Position numbers and translations under genes: made by a program. The notes beneath the pieces are model-generated. The model had not been told where the DNA came from and searched no databases. It saw nothing but the letters and a program-made list of their open reading frames with translations. A stretch of 64,000 nt of DNA from the NCBI RefSeq assembly GCF_037094685.1, contig NZ_CP146614.1, positions 3,844,001 to 3,908,000 on the forward strand. The letters are read 5' to 3'. Source of the DNA: Massilia sp. METH4 (GTDB lineage Bacteria > Pseudomonadota > Gammaproteobacteria > Burkholderiales > Burkholderiaceae_D). This document shows, in pieces, positions 1 to 8,346 of this stretch (position 1 is its first letter; the number at the start of each line of letters is the position of its first letter).

Positions 1-50
1 AAAAATCGGGACTGTCCCTGTTGTAAAAATTCGGGGACTGTCCCTGTTGT
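1..50. repeat. two adjacent copies of a GGGACTGTCCC-type intergenic repeat
   Basis: Two near-identical copies of about 25 bases lie head to tail (about 1-24 and 25-50). Each is an A-run followed by the imperfect palindrome GGGACTGTCCC and TGTTGT. The core resembles GGGGTCTGTCCCC at 7299-7311 and GGGGACGTACCCC at 28155-28167, so this looks like one member of a dispersed family. It lies downstream of the ppc terminator; the left end of the window cuts off its context. Confidence 0.6.
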
Positions 51-80
51 AGGCATGGAACACCGTTGGCAGTTCAGAGC

Positions 81-108
81 AAAAAAAAAGCGGACCCGCA
101 GGTCCGCT
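81..108 (-). terminator. rho-independent terminator of ppc
   Basis: On the minus strand an 8-bp stem (AGCGGACC / GGTCCGCT, 89-96 with 101-108, four-base loop) runs straight into a run of nine T (81-89 on the plus strand is all A). It starts 19 bases after the ppc stop codon. Confidence 0.85.
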
Positions 109-126
109 TTCGTCGGCTCGTGAAAA

Positions 127-2949
127 TCAGCCCGTATTGCGCAAGCCCGCCGCCACGCCGTTGATCGACAGGTGGATGCCGCGGTGCACGCGCGGGTCGG
201 CCTTGTCCGCCTCGGCGGCCAGCGCCCGGCGCCGCTTGATCAGCTCCACCTGCAGGTGGTTCAGCGGATCGAGATACGGGAAGCGGTTCTGGATCGAGCG
301 CGCCAGCAGCGGGTTGCCTGCCAGGCGTTCGGTCGCGCCGGTCACGGTATCGAGCACCTCCAGCGTGCGGCGGTACTCGTCGCTGATGCGCTTGAAGATC
401 CGCTCGCGCAGTTCCTTGTCCGCCACCAGTTCGGCATAGCGCGAGGCGATCGCCAGGTCGGTCTTGGCGAACACCATGTCCATATTGGACAGCAGCGTGG
501 CGAAGAACGGCCAGTGCTCGGCCATCTCGCGCAGCTTGCCGAGGCGTTCCTCGCGGTCGCCGTCGGCGATCCAGCCCGCCACGGCGCTGCCCACGCCGTA
601 CCAGCCCGGCAGCAGCAGGCGGCACTGGCCCCACGAGAAGCCCCACGGAATCGCGCGCAGGTCTTCGATGCGCTTGGTCGACTTGCGCGAGGCGGGGCGC
701 GAACCGATGTTCAGCTCCGCGATCTCGGCGATCGGCGTGGCCGCAAAGAAGTAGTCGGTGAAGCCCGGCGTTTCGTACACGAGGTTGCGGTAGGCCTTGT
801 ACGCGCGGTCGGACAGTTCCGCCATCACGGCTTCGAAGCCCGCTACCTGTTCGGTGTGCTCCGGGTGGGCCACCGGCATCAGGCTCGCTTCCAGCGTGGC
901 CGCGACCAGGCGCTCCAGGTTGCGGCGGCCGATCTCGGCATTCGAGAATTTCGAGGCGATGATCTCGCCCTGTTCCGTCAGGCGGATCTGGCCGTTCACG
1001 GTGCCCTTCGGTTGCGCCAGGATCGCCTCGTAGCTCGGGCCGCCGCCGCGGCCGACGGTGCCGCCGCGGCCGTGGAACAGGCGCAGCTTCACGCCGGCCT
1101 TGCCGAACACCTCGATCAGCGCGATCTCGGCCTTGTACAGTTCCCAGTTCGACGTGAGGAAGCCGCCATCCTTGTTCGAGTCGGAGTAACCCAGCATCAC
1201 TTCCTGGATTTGCCCGCGCTTCTCGATCAGGCCCTTTACCAGCGGCAGCGACATCACCGCTTCCATGATGCCGGCGGCGCGCTGCAGGTCGGGGATCGTC
1301 TCGAACAGCGGGATCACCATCAGGTCGGCCGTCGTTTCGCCTGCGGCGTTCGTGCGCAGCAGCCCCGTTTCCTGTTGCAGTACCAGCACTTCCAGCAGGT
1401 CGGACACGGTTTCCGTGTGCGAGATGATGTAGTTGCTGATGGCCCGCTCGCCGTAGCGGCGGCGGATCTCGCGCGCGGCGCGGAAGATCGACAGTTCGGA
1501 CTGCGTCTCGTCCGTGTAGTCGATGTACGGCGAGTACAGCAGGCGCGGCTGGGCCAGCTCGGCCAGCAGCAGTTTCACCTTCGCATCCTCATCGAGTTCC
1601 GCGTAGTTCGGCAGGGCGCCGGCGCGGGCAAACAGTTCGGTCAGCACGCGCTCGTGCACGTCCGAGCTCTGGCGCATGTCCAGCGAAGCCAGGTGGAAGC
1701 CGAAGATGTCGGCGGCGCGCTTCAAGGTCGTCAGGCGCGGGCGCGCCAGCAGCGCGGCGTGGTTCGCTTCCAGCGAATCGATCAGCACCTGCAGGTCGGC
1801 CGAGAAGGCGGCGGCGTCCGGGTACGGCTCGGCATGGCCCACTTCCTTGCGCAGGATATTGGTCGCGCCCAGCGACCGTGCGGTGCTGGCCAGGCGGGCG
1901 TAGATGCCGATCAGCGCGCGGCGGTAAGGCTCGTCCGCGCGGTGGTCCGACTGGTCCGGCGATGCATCGGCCAGCGCCTGCAATTGCGGGCTGCACGGCA
2001 CCATCAGCGTGGAGATCGACAGGTCGGCGCCCAGCGCGTGCGCTTCGTCCAGGTAGAAGTCGAGGATCGTCGTGGCCTGGCGGGCCAGCGCGTGCTGCAT
2101 CGTGTCCGCGTTCACGTTCGGGTTGCCGTCGCGGTCGCCGCCGATCCAGCTGCCCATCTGCAGATAGGGCGCTTCGATGGTGGGAACGTCGCTGCTTCCG
2201 TACTGCTCGGCGATATCGGCCTCGATATCGTCGTACAGGCCCGGCACCTCGGTGAGGAAGGTAATGCGGTAGTACGACAGCGCGTTCTCGATCTCGTCGG
2301 CCACCGTCAGTTTCGTGTAGCGCAGCATGCGCGTCTGCCACAGGGTGGCGATGCGCACGCGCAGCATGTGCAGGTTGGCGGCGCGTTCGCGCGGCGTCAG
2401 CGGCAGGTCGCGTTCGGCCAGCAGGCGGGCGATGTCGTGCTCGGCATCCAGGATCGACTTGCGCTGCACCTCGGTCGGGTGGGCGGTCAGTACCGGGGCG
2501 ATCAGCGCTTCCTTGAAGAAGTTCTGTACGGTGTCCTGGCCGACGCCGGCTTCCTTCAGCTTGGCAAGGGCGTAGCGGGTACTGCCGCGCCGCGGCTGCG
2601 AGCCCGCCAGCAGGTGGGCGCGGCGGCGGCGGATGTGGTGCTGGTCTTCCGCGATATTGGCCAGGTGCGAGAAGTACGAGAAGGCGCGCACCACCGAGAT
2701 GGTCTGTTCCTTCGTCAGGATCTTCAGCATGCCGTCCAGTTCCTTGGCGGCACCGGCGTCCGCCTCCCGGCGGAAACGCACGGCGGTCTGGCGGATCGTT
2801 TCCACCACGGCGAAGACTTCCTCGCCTTCCTGTTCGCGCAGCACGTCGCCCAGCAGGCGGCCGAGCAGGCGGATATCTTCTTTCAGCGGCGCGTCCTTGT
2901 CGGCGGCGCTTTGTTCATTATTATCTGTCGCACTTACTTGATTAACCAT
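127..2949 (-). CDS. ppc: phosphoenolpyruvate carboxylase
   Basis: Cytosolic enzyme that carboxylates phosphoenolpyruvate with bicarbonate to oxaloacetate, refilling the TCA cycle. About 940 residues, normal for the family. Visible signatures are TAHPTEVQRKS with the catalytic His, the glycine-rich FHGRGGTVGRGGGP loop, GYSDSNKDGG, and a C-terminal RNTG that corresponds to the conserved NTG tail, so the gene is complete. The ATG at 2949 (MVNQVSATDN) is chosen because the residues upstream do not look like protein of this family. An in-frame ATG at 2991 is possible, and neither start has a strong Shine-Dalgarno. The gene diverges from hemC and ends in a hairpin terminator. Confidence 0.97.
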   Translation of the reverse strand: MVNQVSATDNNEQSAADKDAPLKEDIRLLGRLLGDVLREQEGEEVFAVVETIRQTAVRFRREADAGAAKELDGMLKILTKEQTISVVRAFSYFSHLANIAEDQHHIRRRRAHLLAGSQPRRGSTRYALAKLKEAGVGQDTVQNFFKEALIAPVLTAHPTEVQRKSILDAEHDIARLLAERDLPLTPRERAANLHMLRVRIATLWQTRMLRYTKLTVADEIENALSYYRITFLTEVPGLYDDIEADIAEQYGSSDVPTIEAPYLQMGSWIGGDRDGNPNVNADTMQHALARQATTILDFYLDEAHALGADLSISTLMVPCSPQLQALADASPDQSDHRADEPYRRALIGIYARLASTARSLGATNILRKEVGHAEPYPDAAAFSADLQVLIDSLEANHAALLARPRLTTLKRAADIFGFHLASLDMRQSSDVHERVLTELFARAGALPNYAELDEDAKVKLLLAELAQPRLLYSPYIDYTDETQSELSIFRAAREIRRRYGERAISNYIISHTETVSDLLEVLVLQQETGLLRTNAAGETTADLMVIPLFETIPDLQRAAGIMEAVMSLPLVKGLIEKRGQIQEVMLGYSDSNKDGGFLTSNWELYKAEIALIEVFGKAGVKLRLFHGRGGTVGRGGGPSYEAILAQPKGTVNGQIRLTEQGEIIASKFSNAEIGRRNLERLVAATLEASLMPVAHPEHTEQVAGFEAVMAELSDRAYKAYRNLVYETPGFTDYFFAATPIAEIAELNIGSRPASRKSTKRIEDLRAIPWGFSWGQCRLLLPGWYGVGSAVAGWIADGDREERLGKLREMAEHWPFFATLLSNMDMVFAKTDLAIASRYAELVADKELRERIFKRISDEYRRTLEVLDTVTGATERLAGNPLLARSIQNRFPYLDPLNHLQVELIKRRRALAAEADKADPRVHRGIHLSINGVAAGLRNTG

Positions 2950-3024
2950 GGAATGATCGCTACGAAGTGGCAAAGTTGAGGTTCGGTGCATGGGGCTCGT
3001 GACCACGGCTGCAGGGAATACGCG

Positions 3025-3033
3025 TGCTAGAAT
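3025..3033 (+). promoter_or_regulatory. extended -10 promoter element before hemC
   Basis: TGCTAGAAT matches an extended -10 (TGn plus TAGAAT, five of six to TATAAT). No convincing -35 box lies 16-18 bases upstream, which is usual for extended -10 promoters. It would give a leader of about 130 bases before the preferred hemC start. Not tested. Confidence 0.4.
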
Positions 3034-3169
3034 CTCTGGTCCATTTTGTGGTCCAAGACTACGCGCAGGTCGCTGGTGCACGCTTGTCGGCGTGGGCAAC
3101 AGCATAAAGTACAGGAAAGACAAGGTTTTGAATACATCTGAATCAGTCCAGTCGGAAGCAAGGGATGAA

Positions 3170-4138
3170 ATGAGGGGCGCAACCGTCGTCCCGTCCAGGC
3201 TGGTGATCGCCTCGCGTGAAAGCCGGCTCGCCATGTGGCAAGCCAATCACGTGCGTGATCAATTGGCATCATTATATCCGCAGTGCTGCGTCGAAATCCT
3301 CGGTATGACGACCCGCGGCGATCAGATCCTTGATCGCACCCTGTCCAAGGTGGGCGGCAAGGGCCTGTTCGTGAAGGAACTGGAAGTCGCGATGGCCGAG
3401 GGCCGTGCCGACCTGGCCGTGCACTCGCTGAAGGACGTGCCGATGGAACTGCCGGAAGGCTTCGCGCTGGCCGCCGTGCTCGAGCGCGAAGACCCGCGCG
3501 ACGCCTTCGTCTCCAACGATTACGCCTCGTTGGCCGAGCTGCCGGCCGGCGCCGTCGTCGGCACCAGCAGCCTGCGCCGCCAGGCGCTGATCGCGGCGCG
3601 CTATCCGCACCTCGTGATCAAGCCGCTGCGCGGCAACCTCGATACCCGCCTCGGCAAACTGGACCGCGGTGATTACGCGGCCATCATCCTGGCCGCCGCG
3701 GGCCTGAAGCGCCTGGGCCTGCCGCAGCGCATCCGCGCGCTGCTGGAGCCGGAAGACAGCCTGCCGGCGGCCGGCCAGGGCGCGATGGCTATCGAGATCG
3801 CCCAGCGCACCGACGGTGTCGACCTTGTCGCCCTGCTGGCACCGCTGAACCACGTCGCGACTTCCCAGGCCGTGACGGCGGAGCGCCGCGTGTCGAAGGT
3901 GTTCGGCGGCAGCTGCCAGGTGCCGCTCGCCGCGCACGCCACCATCGAGGGCGGGCAGATGCACCTGCGCGCCATGGTCGCCACGCCGGACGGCAAGCGC
4001 GTGGCCAGCGCCTCGGTGCACGGTCCGGCCACCGATGCCACGCAGCTGGGCGACCAGGTCGCCGGGAAGCTGCGCGAACAGGATGCCGTGGCGATCCTCG
4101 CCTCCTGCCTCGCCGAGGCGGACGGCGCCGGCGCCTGA
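3170..4138 (+). CDS. hemC: hydroxymethylbilane synthase (porphobilinogen deaminase)
   Basis: Condenses four porphobilinogens into hydroxymethylbilane, a step of haem and sirohaem synthesis. Seen: the N-terminal [43 protein letters not shown], and [12 protein letters not shown] holding the Cys that carries the dipyrromethane cofactor. The start at 3170 ([10 protein letters not shown]) gives 322 residues, close to the family norm, with AAGGGA just upstream. A TTG at 3128 preceded by AGGA would add 14 residues and cannot be excluded. The stop is 4 bases before hemD, so the two genes are surely cotranscribed. Confidence 0.96.
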   Translation: MRGATVVPSRLVIASRESRLAMWQANHVRDQLASLYPQCCVEILGMTTRGDQILDRTLSKVGGKGLFVKELEVAMAEGRADLAVHSLKDVPMELPEGFALAAVLEREDPRDAFVSNDYASLAELPAGAVVGTSSLRRQALIAARYPHLVIKPLRGNLDTRLGKLDRGDYAAIILAAAGLKRLGLPQRIRALLEPEDSLPAAGQGAMAIEIAQRTDGVDLVALLAPLNHVATSQAVTAERRVSKVFGGSCQVPLAAHATIEGGQMHLRAMVATPDGKRVASASVHGPATDATQLGDQVAGKLREQDAVAILASCLAEADGAGA

Positions 4139-4142
4139 CGGG

Positions 4143-4937
4143 ATGCCGGGCGCCGTCGTCATCACCCGTCCGCGCGCGCAAGCCTTGCCGCTGGCCGAGC
4201 GCGTGACGGCGCTGGGCCGGCGCGCCGAGATGCTGCCGCTGCTCGACATTTCTCCGCTGCCCGATACCGCGCAGCTGCGCGCCGTGCTGGCGCGGCTGCC
4301 GCAATTCGCGCTGGTGGCCTTCGTGTCCCCGAATGCCATCGATGCCGCCTTCGCGCACATTGCTCAGTTACACGGTGCGTGGCCAGCCGGCGTCACGCTG
4401 GCCGTGGTGGGGGAGGGGAGCCGGGCCGCACTCGCTGCGCACGGCATCACGCCGGAGACCGCGCACATCGTCAGCCCGCTCGACCCCGTGCACAGCGACT
4501 CCGAGCACCTGATGCAGGCGCTCGACCTGCCTGCGCTGAACGGCAAGGAAGTGCTGATCGTGCGCGGTGAGTCGGGCCGCGAACTGATGGCCGACGGCTT
4601 TCGTGCCGCCGGCGCCAATGTCACCGTGCTGCCGGCCTACCGCCGCAGCGTTCCCCAGCTGACGCCCGGCTTCGCGGCACGCCTGCAGGCGCTGCTGGCC
4701 GAGCCGAACGACTGGATCGTCACCAGCTCCGAAGCGCTGCGCGGCCTGTTCATGCTGCTGGAAGAGCTGGCCTGCTCGGCGGCCTGCGAGGATGTTGTGG
4801 CAAAGATGCAACAACAGCATCTTATTGTCCCGCATGCCCGGATTGCCGAAACGGCGCGCCTGCTCGGCCTTACCCGGTTGACGCTCACAGGTTCCGGCGA
4901 CGAGCGCCTGCTCGCCGCGTTACAATCACGGCCATGA
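4143..4937 (+). CDS. hemD: uroporphyrinogen-III synthase
   Basis: Cyclises hydroxymethylbilane with inversion of ring D to uroporphyrinogen III. About 264 residues from ATG 4143 (MPGAVVITRPRAQ), which begins 4 bases after the hemC stop. The N-terminal VITRP, the SPNAIDAAF segment and the later VTSSEALRGLF segment are typical of this poorly conserved family. The position between hemC and hemX supports the call. Its last four bases (ATGA) overlap the start of hemX, implying translational coupling. Confidence 0.93.
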   Translation: MPGAVVITRPRAQALPLAERVTALGRRAEMLPLLDISPLPDTAQLRAVLARLPQFALVAFVSPNAIDAAFAHIAQLHGAWPAGVTLAVVGEGSRAALAAHGITPETAHIVSPLDPVHSDSEHLMQALDLPALNGKEVLIVRGESGRELMADGFRAAGANVTVLPAYRRSVPQLTPGFAARLQALLAEPNDWIVTSSEALRGLFMLLEELACSAACEDVVAKMQQQHLIVPHARIAETARLLGLTRLTLTGSGDERLLAALQSRP

Positions 4938-6085
4938 ACGAATTGCCTACCTTACCAGACCCGGCTGCTCCATCCGGCGCCCAGGCCGGCGCGGCCGTTC
5001 CACCCGCTCCCGCCGGCACGCCGCCTTCCGCTCCCTCCGGCCTGTCCAACCGCCACCTGACCATCGGCGTCGCCGTGCTGGCCTTGCTGCTGGCCGCGCA
5101 CGCGATCAATACGCACACGCAGATGCGCAAGGTGCGCACGGAGACGGCGATGCGCCTGCAGAAGGCCGATGCCGTCAATGCCGAGTCGAACCAGCTGGTG
5201 AAGTCGGTGCAGGAAACCACGCGCGACCTGCAGGTGAAGGTGGGCGTGCTGGAAAACCGGCAGCAGGAAGCGCAGGCGCAGCAACTGGCGCTGGAACAGC
5301 TGTACAACGACATGTCGCGCAACCGCGACGAGTGGGCGCTGGCCGAGATCGAGCAGGTGCTGTCGACGGCGAGCCAGCAGCTGCAACTGGCCGGCAACGT
5401 GTCCGGCGCGCTGATCGCGCTGCAGAACGCCGACCGCAGCCTGTCGCGCTCCGACAAGCCGCAATTCATCACCATCCGCCGCGCGATCGCGCGCGATACC
5501 GAGAAGCTGAAGGCGCTGCCGAGCGTCGATTCCGTGGGCCTGGCCGTGCGGCTGGACAATGTGATCGCCCAGGTCGACACGCTGCCGATGCTGTCGGACG
5601 CCACGCTGTCCACGCACGGCATGGCCGACCGGGCGGCGGGCAGGCATGAAGCGCGCGTGAAGAGCCGCGCCCCGCAGATGGAGCCCGTGGTGCCGCAGGA
5701 TACGTGGGTCACGCGCCTGCAGGCGGCCTGGAATGGCTGGAGCAGCGAGATGTGGACGGACGTGCGCGAGCTGGTGCGCGTGCGCACCGTGGAGAACCCC
5801 GACTCGCTGATGCTCGCCCCGGAACACGCCTACTTCCTGCGCGAGAACCTCAAGCTGCGCTTGCTGAACGCGCGCATGGCGCTGTTGTCGCGCAACGAAG
5901 GCGCCTTCCGCGCCGACCTGCTGGCGGCCCAGGAAACGCTGGCGCGCCACTTCGACACGCGGGCGCGCCAGACGCAGACGGTGCAGACCTTGCTGCGCCA
6001 GGTACAGGGCAGCAACCTGTCGATCGAGATGCCCACCCTCTCGGACAGCCTGAACGCCGTGCGCAACTACAAGGCGAAGCCCTGA
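4934..6085 (+). CDS. hemX: HemX-type membrane protein (uroporphyrinogen-III C-methyltransferase-like)
   Basis: 383 residues. A Pro/Ala-rich cytoplasmic N-terminus (1-37) is followed by one membrane span (about 38-58, HLTIGVAVLALLLAAHAI), then a coiled coil (about 65-125, rich in Gln/Glu/Leu) and a helical periplasmic domain. This is the architecture of HemX, encoded between hemD and hemY in many proteobacteria. Despite old names no methyltransferase motif is seen, and the precise function of HemX is not established. It overlaps hemD by 4 bases and ends 1 base before hemY. Confidence 0.9.
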   Translation: MNELPTLPDPAAPSGAQAGAAVPPAPAGTPPSAPSGLSNRHLTIGVAVLALLLAAHAINTHTQMRKVRTETAMRLQKADAVNAESNQLVKSVQETTRDLQVKVGVLENRQQEAQAQQLALEQLYNDMSRNRDEWALAEIEQVLSTASQQLQLAGNVSGALIALQNADRSLSRSDKPQFITIRRAIARDTEKLKALPSVDSVGLAVRLDNVIAQVDTLPMLSDATLSTHGMADRAAGRHEARVKSRAPQMEPVVPQDTWVTRLQAAWNGWSSEMWTDVRELVRVRTVENPDSLMLAPEHAYFLRENLKLRLLNARMALLSRNEGAFRADLLAAQETLARHFDTRARQTQTVQTLLRQVQGSNLSIEMPTLSDSLNAVRNYKAKP

Positions 6086-6086
6086 C

Positions 6087-7283
6087 ATGCGTGTATTCCT
6101 CTGGTTACTTGCGCTGATGGCGGCCGCCATCGGCATCGCCGTGACGGCCCGCTACAACCCGGGCAACGTGGTGCTGTTCTATCCGCCGTACCGGATGGAC
6201 CTGTCGCTCAATATCTTCGTGGTGCTGCAGGTCCTGCTGTTCGTGCTGCTGTATGCGGTGGTGCGTGCCGTGCGCGCGACCGTCAAGATGCCCGAGCGCG
6301 TGGCCGAGTACCGCCAGCGCAAGCGCGAACGCGACGGCAACAAGGGCTTGCGCGACGCGTTGAAGGCGCTGTTCGAGGGCCGCTTCGGCCATGCCGAGAA
6401 GGCCGCGCTGCGCGCCGCTGAGCTGCCGGAAAACGCCGGCGTGGCCGCGCTGATCGGCGCCCGCGCCGCCCACCGCATGCGCCAGGCGGCCCGCCGCGAC
6501 CAGTGGCTGGCGCGCGTTGCCGACGACCCGGCCATGAAGACGGCGCGCCTGATGACGATGACCGAACTGCTCGTGGACGACCACCAGCCGGAAGCGGCGC
6601 TGGCGGCCGTGCGCGAGCTGAACGCCAGCGGCACGCGGCACATCCATGCGCTGCAATGGTCGCTGAAGGCCGAGCAGCAGGCGAAGAACTGGCCGGAAGT
6701 GCTGCGCCTCGTGCGCTCGCTGGACAAGCACCGCGCGCTGCACCCGGCGTTGTCGGCCCGGCTGCGAGAACTGTCCTACGAACACCTCTTGTCCGACAAG
6801 ACCCACGACGCGGAATCGCTCATGCGCGTGTGGGCCACGATCCCGACGACCGACCGCGTCAAGCCCTATGTGGCCTGCCGTGCCGCCACCGCGCTCAATT
6901 CGCGCGGGCTGCATGACGAGGCGCGCCATGTGGCGGAAGAAGCGCTCAAGGCGAACTGGGACGAACGCATCGTGCGCGCGTACCGCGACGCCGCCGCCCC
7001 GGCCGGCTCGGCCGCGCTGCTGGCCCAGATCGAGCATTGCGAAGCCTGGCTGGCCGAGCGCCCGAACGACGCCGAACTTGCTCTCGCGCTGGGCTCGCTT
7101 TGCCTGAAGCAGAAGCTGTGGGGCAAGGCCCAGCGCTACCTGGAGGGGGCGCTGTCCGACGCCACCGAACCGGCGATGGTGCGAGAAGCCCACCTGAAAC
7201 TCGCCCAGCTGCACGAGGCGCTGCAGCAGCCGGAAGAAGCTGCCAGCCATTACCGGCAGTGCGCGCTGGCGACGATCCTCTAA
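6087..7283 (+). CDS. hemY: HemY-type membrane protein with TPR-like repeats
   Basis: 398 residues. Two N-terminal membrane spans (about 2-22 and 40-63) enclose the HemY signature region RYNPGNVVLFYPPYRMDLSLN, seen here in two parts. A long alpha-helical tetratricopeptide-like domain follows (about 100-390, with a clear TPR near LKLAQLHEALQQPEEAASHY). This HemY is the proteobacterial TPR protein, not the Gram-positive protoporphyrinogen oxidase of the same name. It is the last gene of hemCDXY and is followed by a hairpin that probably ends the operon. Confidence 0.92.
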   Translation: MRVFLWLLALMAAAIGIAVTARYNPGNVVLFYPPYRMDLSLNIFVVLQVLLFVLLYAVVRAVRATVKMPERVAEYRQRKRERDGNKGLRDALKALFEGRFGHAEKAALRAAELPENAGVAALIGARAAHRMRQAARRDQWLARVADDPAMKTARLMTMTELLVDDHQPEAALAAVRELNASGTRHIHALQWSLKAEQQAKNWPEVLRLVRSLDKHRALHPALSARLRELSYEHLLSDKTHDAESLMRVWATIPTTDRVKPYVACRAATALNSRGLHDEARHVAEEALKANWDERIVRAYRDAAAPAGSAALLAQIEHCEAWLAERPNDAELALALGSLCLKQKLWGKAQRYLEGALSDATEPAMVREAHLKLAQLHEALQQPEEAASHYRQCALATIL

Positions 7284-7293
7284 AGTTGCTCCG

Positions 7294-7320
7294 AAAATGG
7301 GGTCTGTCCCCATTTTTGTT
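7294..7320 (+). terminator. repeat-derived terminator after hemY
   Basis: A 9-bp stem AAAATGGGG / CCCCATTTT (7294-7302 with 7308-7316) with loop TCTGT, followed by TGTT, starts 10 bases after the hemY stop. The GGGGTCTGTCCCC core belongs to the same family as the elements at 1-50 and 28150-28215, so a mobile-looking repeat seems to serve as the terminator. Confidence 0.65.
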
Positions 7321-7356
7321 GCAATATTTGCTGCGCCGCACCAGCTTGCATTTGGC

Positions 7357-7362
7357 TATAAT
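7357..7362 (+). promoter_or_regulatory. -10 box before ppa
   Basis: A perfect TATAAT stands 46 bases before the ppa ATG. No good -35 hexamer is seen at 16-18 bases upstream, so the strength and exact promoter class are uncertain. Confidence 0.4.
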
Positions 7363-7407
7363 TGCGCGGTTTAGCCAATTGACAAAGCTGTATTACCGAG
7401 GAAAAAC

Positions 7408-7947
7408 ATGAGTCTGAATAAAGTATCCGCCGGCCGCGACGTGCCGAATGACTTCAACGTCATCATCGAGATCCCGATGAATGCCGATCCGATCAAGTAC
7501 GAAGTGGACAAGGAATCCGGCGCGATCTTCGTCGACCGCTTCATGGGCACCGCGATGCACTACCCGTGCAACTACGGCTATGTGCCGAACACGCTGTCCG
7601 CCGACGGCGACCCGGTCGACGTGCTGGTCATCACCCCGTTCCCGCTGATCCCGGGCGTGGTCGTGCGCTGCCGCGCGATCGGCGTGCTGAAGATGACGGA
7701 CGAAGCGGGCCAGGATGCGAAAGTGCTGGCGGTGCCGGTCGACAAGGTGCTGCCGATCTACAAGCACTGGCAAAAGCCGGAAGACCTGCAAGACCTGCGC
7801 CTGCAGCAGATCCAGCACTTCTTCGAACACTACAAGGACCTCGAGCCGGGCAAGTGGGTGAAGGTCGACGGCTGGGAAGGCCCGGAAGCGGCCAAGGAAG
7901 AAATCCTGTCCGGCGTGGAAGCGTACAAGAAGGGCGCGCAGGCGTAA
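7408..7947 (+). CDS. ppa: inorganic pyrophosphatase (family I)
   Basis: Hydrolyses pyrophosphate to two phosphates, pulling biosynthetic reactions forward; soluble and hexameric in bacteria. 179 residues, typical of the short prokaryotic form. Seen: the metal-binding signature DGDPVDVLV near residue 68, the N-terminal [15 protein letters not shown], and [17 protein letters not shown] near the C-terminus with the conserved Lys. The start at 7408 has GAGG about 10 bases upstream. It is monocistronic, framed by its own -10 box and a strong terminator. Confidence 0.97.
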   Translation: MSLNKVSAGRDVPNDFNVIIEIPMNADPIKYEVDKESGAIFVDRFMGTAMHYPCNYGYVPNTLSADGDPVDVLVITPFPLIPGVVVRCRAIGVLKMTDEAGQDAKVLAVPVDKVLPIYKHWQKPEDLQDLRLQQIQHFFEHYKDLEPGKWVKVDGWEGPEAAKEEILSGVEAYKKGAQA

Positions 7948-7971
7948 TCACGCAGGCACCAGGACCCTCGA

Positions 7972-7995
7972 AAAAGGCAGCTTCGGCTGCCTTTT
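7972..7995 (+). terminator. rho-independent terminator of ppa
   Basis: A 10-bp stem AAAAGGCAGC / GCTGCCTTTT with a TTCG tetraloop ends in a short T-run, 24 bases after the ppa stop. The A/T symmetry would also let it work for transcription from the other side. Confidence 0.85.
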
Positions 7996-8042
7996 CCAAT
8001 TGACGACCGCCGATGTCCGGAACCAGTACCTCATTGAGGCCT

Positions 8043-8167
8043 GGTGTCGGTCATATTTTCCGGGCGCTTTCTCCGGAAAATGTGTGCGACACCGGTTCTC
8101 GCGGAGCCTGCCATTGCGGGTGCCTCAAAGGAAAACCGGTGTCGAACACCTGAAGGTGTCCGACACC
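8043..8167. repeat. 125-bp dispersed intergenic repeat, copy 1
   Basis: This element begins GGTGTCGG and ends CCGACACC, so its ends are inverted repeats. It contains further palindromic pieces (TTTTCCGG...CCGGAAAA; GGTGTCG/CGACACC). The reverse complement of 23034-23159 matches it at about 90 percent (12 mismatches and one 1-base gap counted by eye). A truncated copy lies at 57044-57080. It has no coding potential of its own. It lies between ppa and the DUF3500-like gene. Confidence 0.85.
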
Positions 8168-8202
8168 AGCACGCAACACCAGCACGCAACACCAGCACGC
8201 AA
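8165..8202. repeat. 13-bp tandem repeat, about 2.9 copies
   Basis: ACCAGCACGCAAC is repeated almost three times, starting inside the last bases of the 125-bp element. It looks like slippage at the element's edge. Confidence 0.75.
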
Positions 8203-8346
8203 AGGCCGGTAGCGGCCTCGGCTTTCGCTGCCTGTGCAACACCTGTAAAGCCGCGTAAAACCCCGCAAAACTCCCGCAAGACCCATCCCGCCGGCGACCC
8301 GCTTCGCTACAGTGCCGCGTATCCAAACCAACCACGGAGTACGCGC

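Noticed and set aside
172-2979. 935-residue open frame on the plus strand opposite ppc
   Set aside because: Antisense shadow of ppc. High GC leaves the opposite strand open; the translation is Arg/Gly/His-rich with no domain.
8044-8346. N-terminal extension of the Ig/DUF3500 lipoprotein
   Set aside because: It would run through the dispersed repeat and place the lipobox signal peptide inside the protein; ATG 8347 gives a proper lipoprotein signal.
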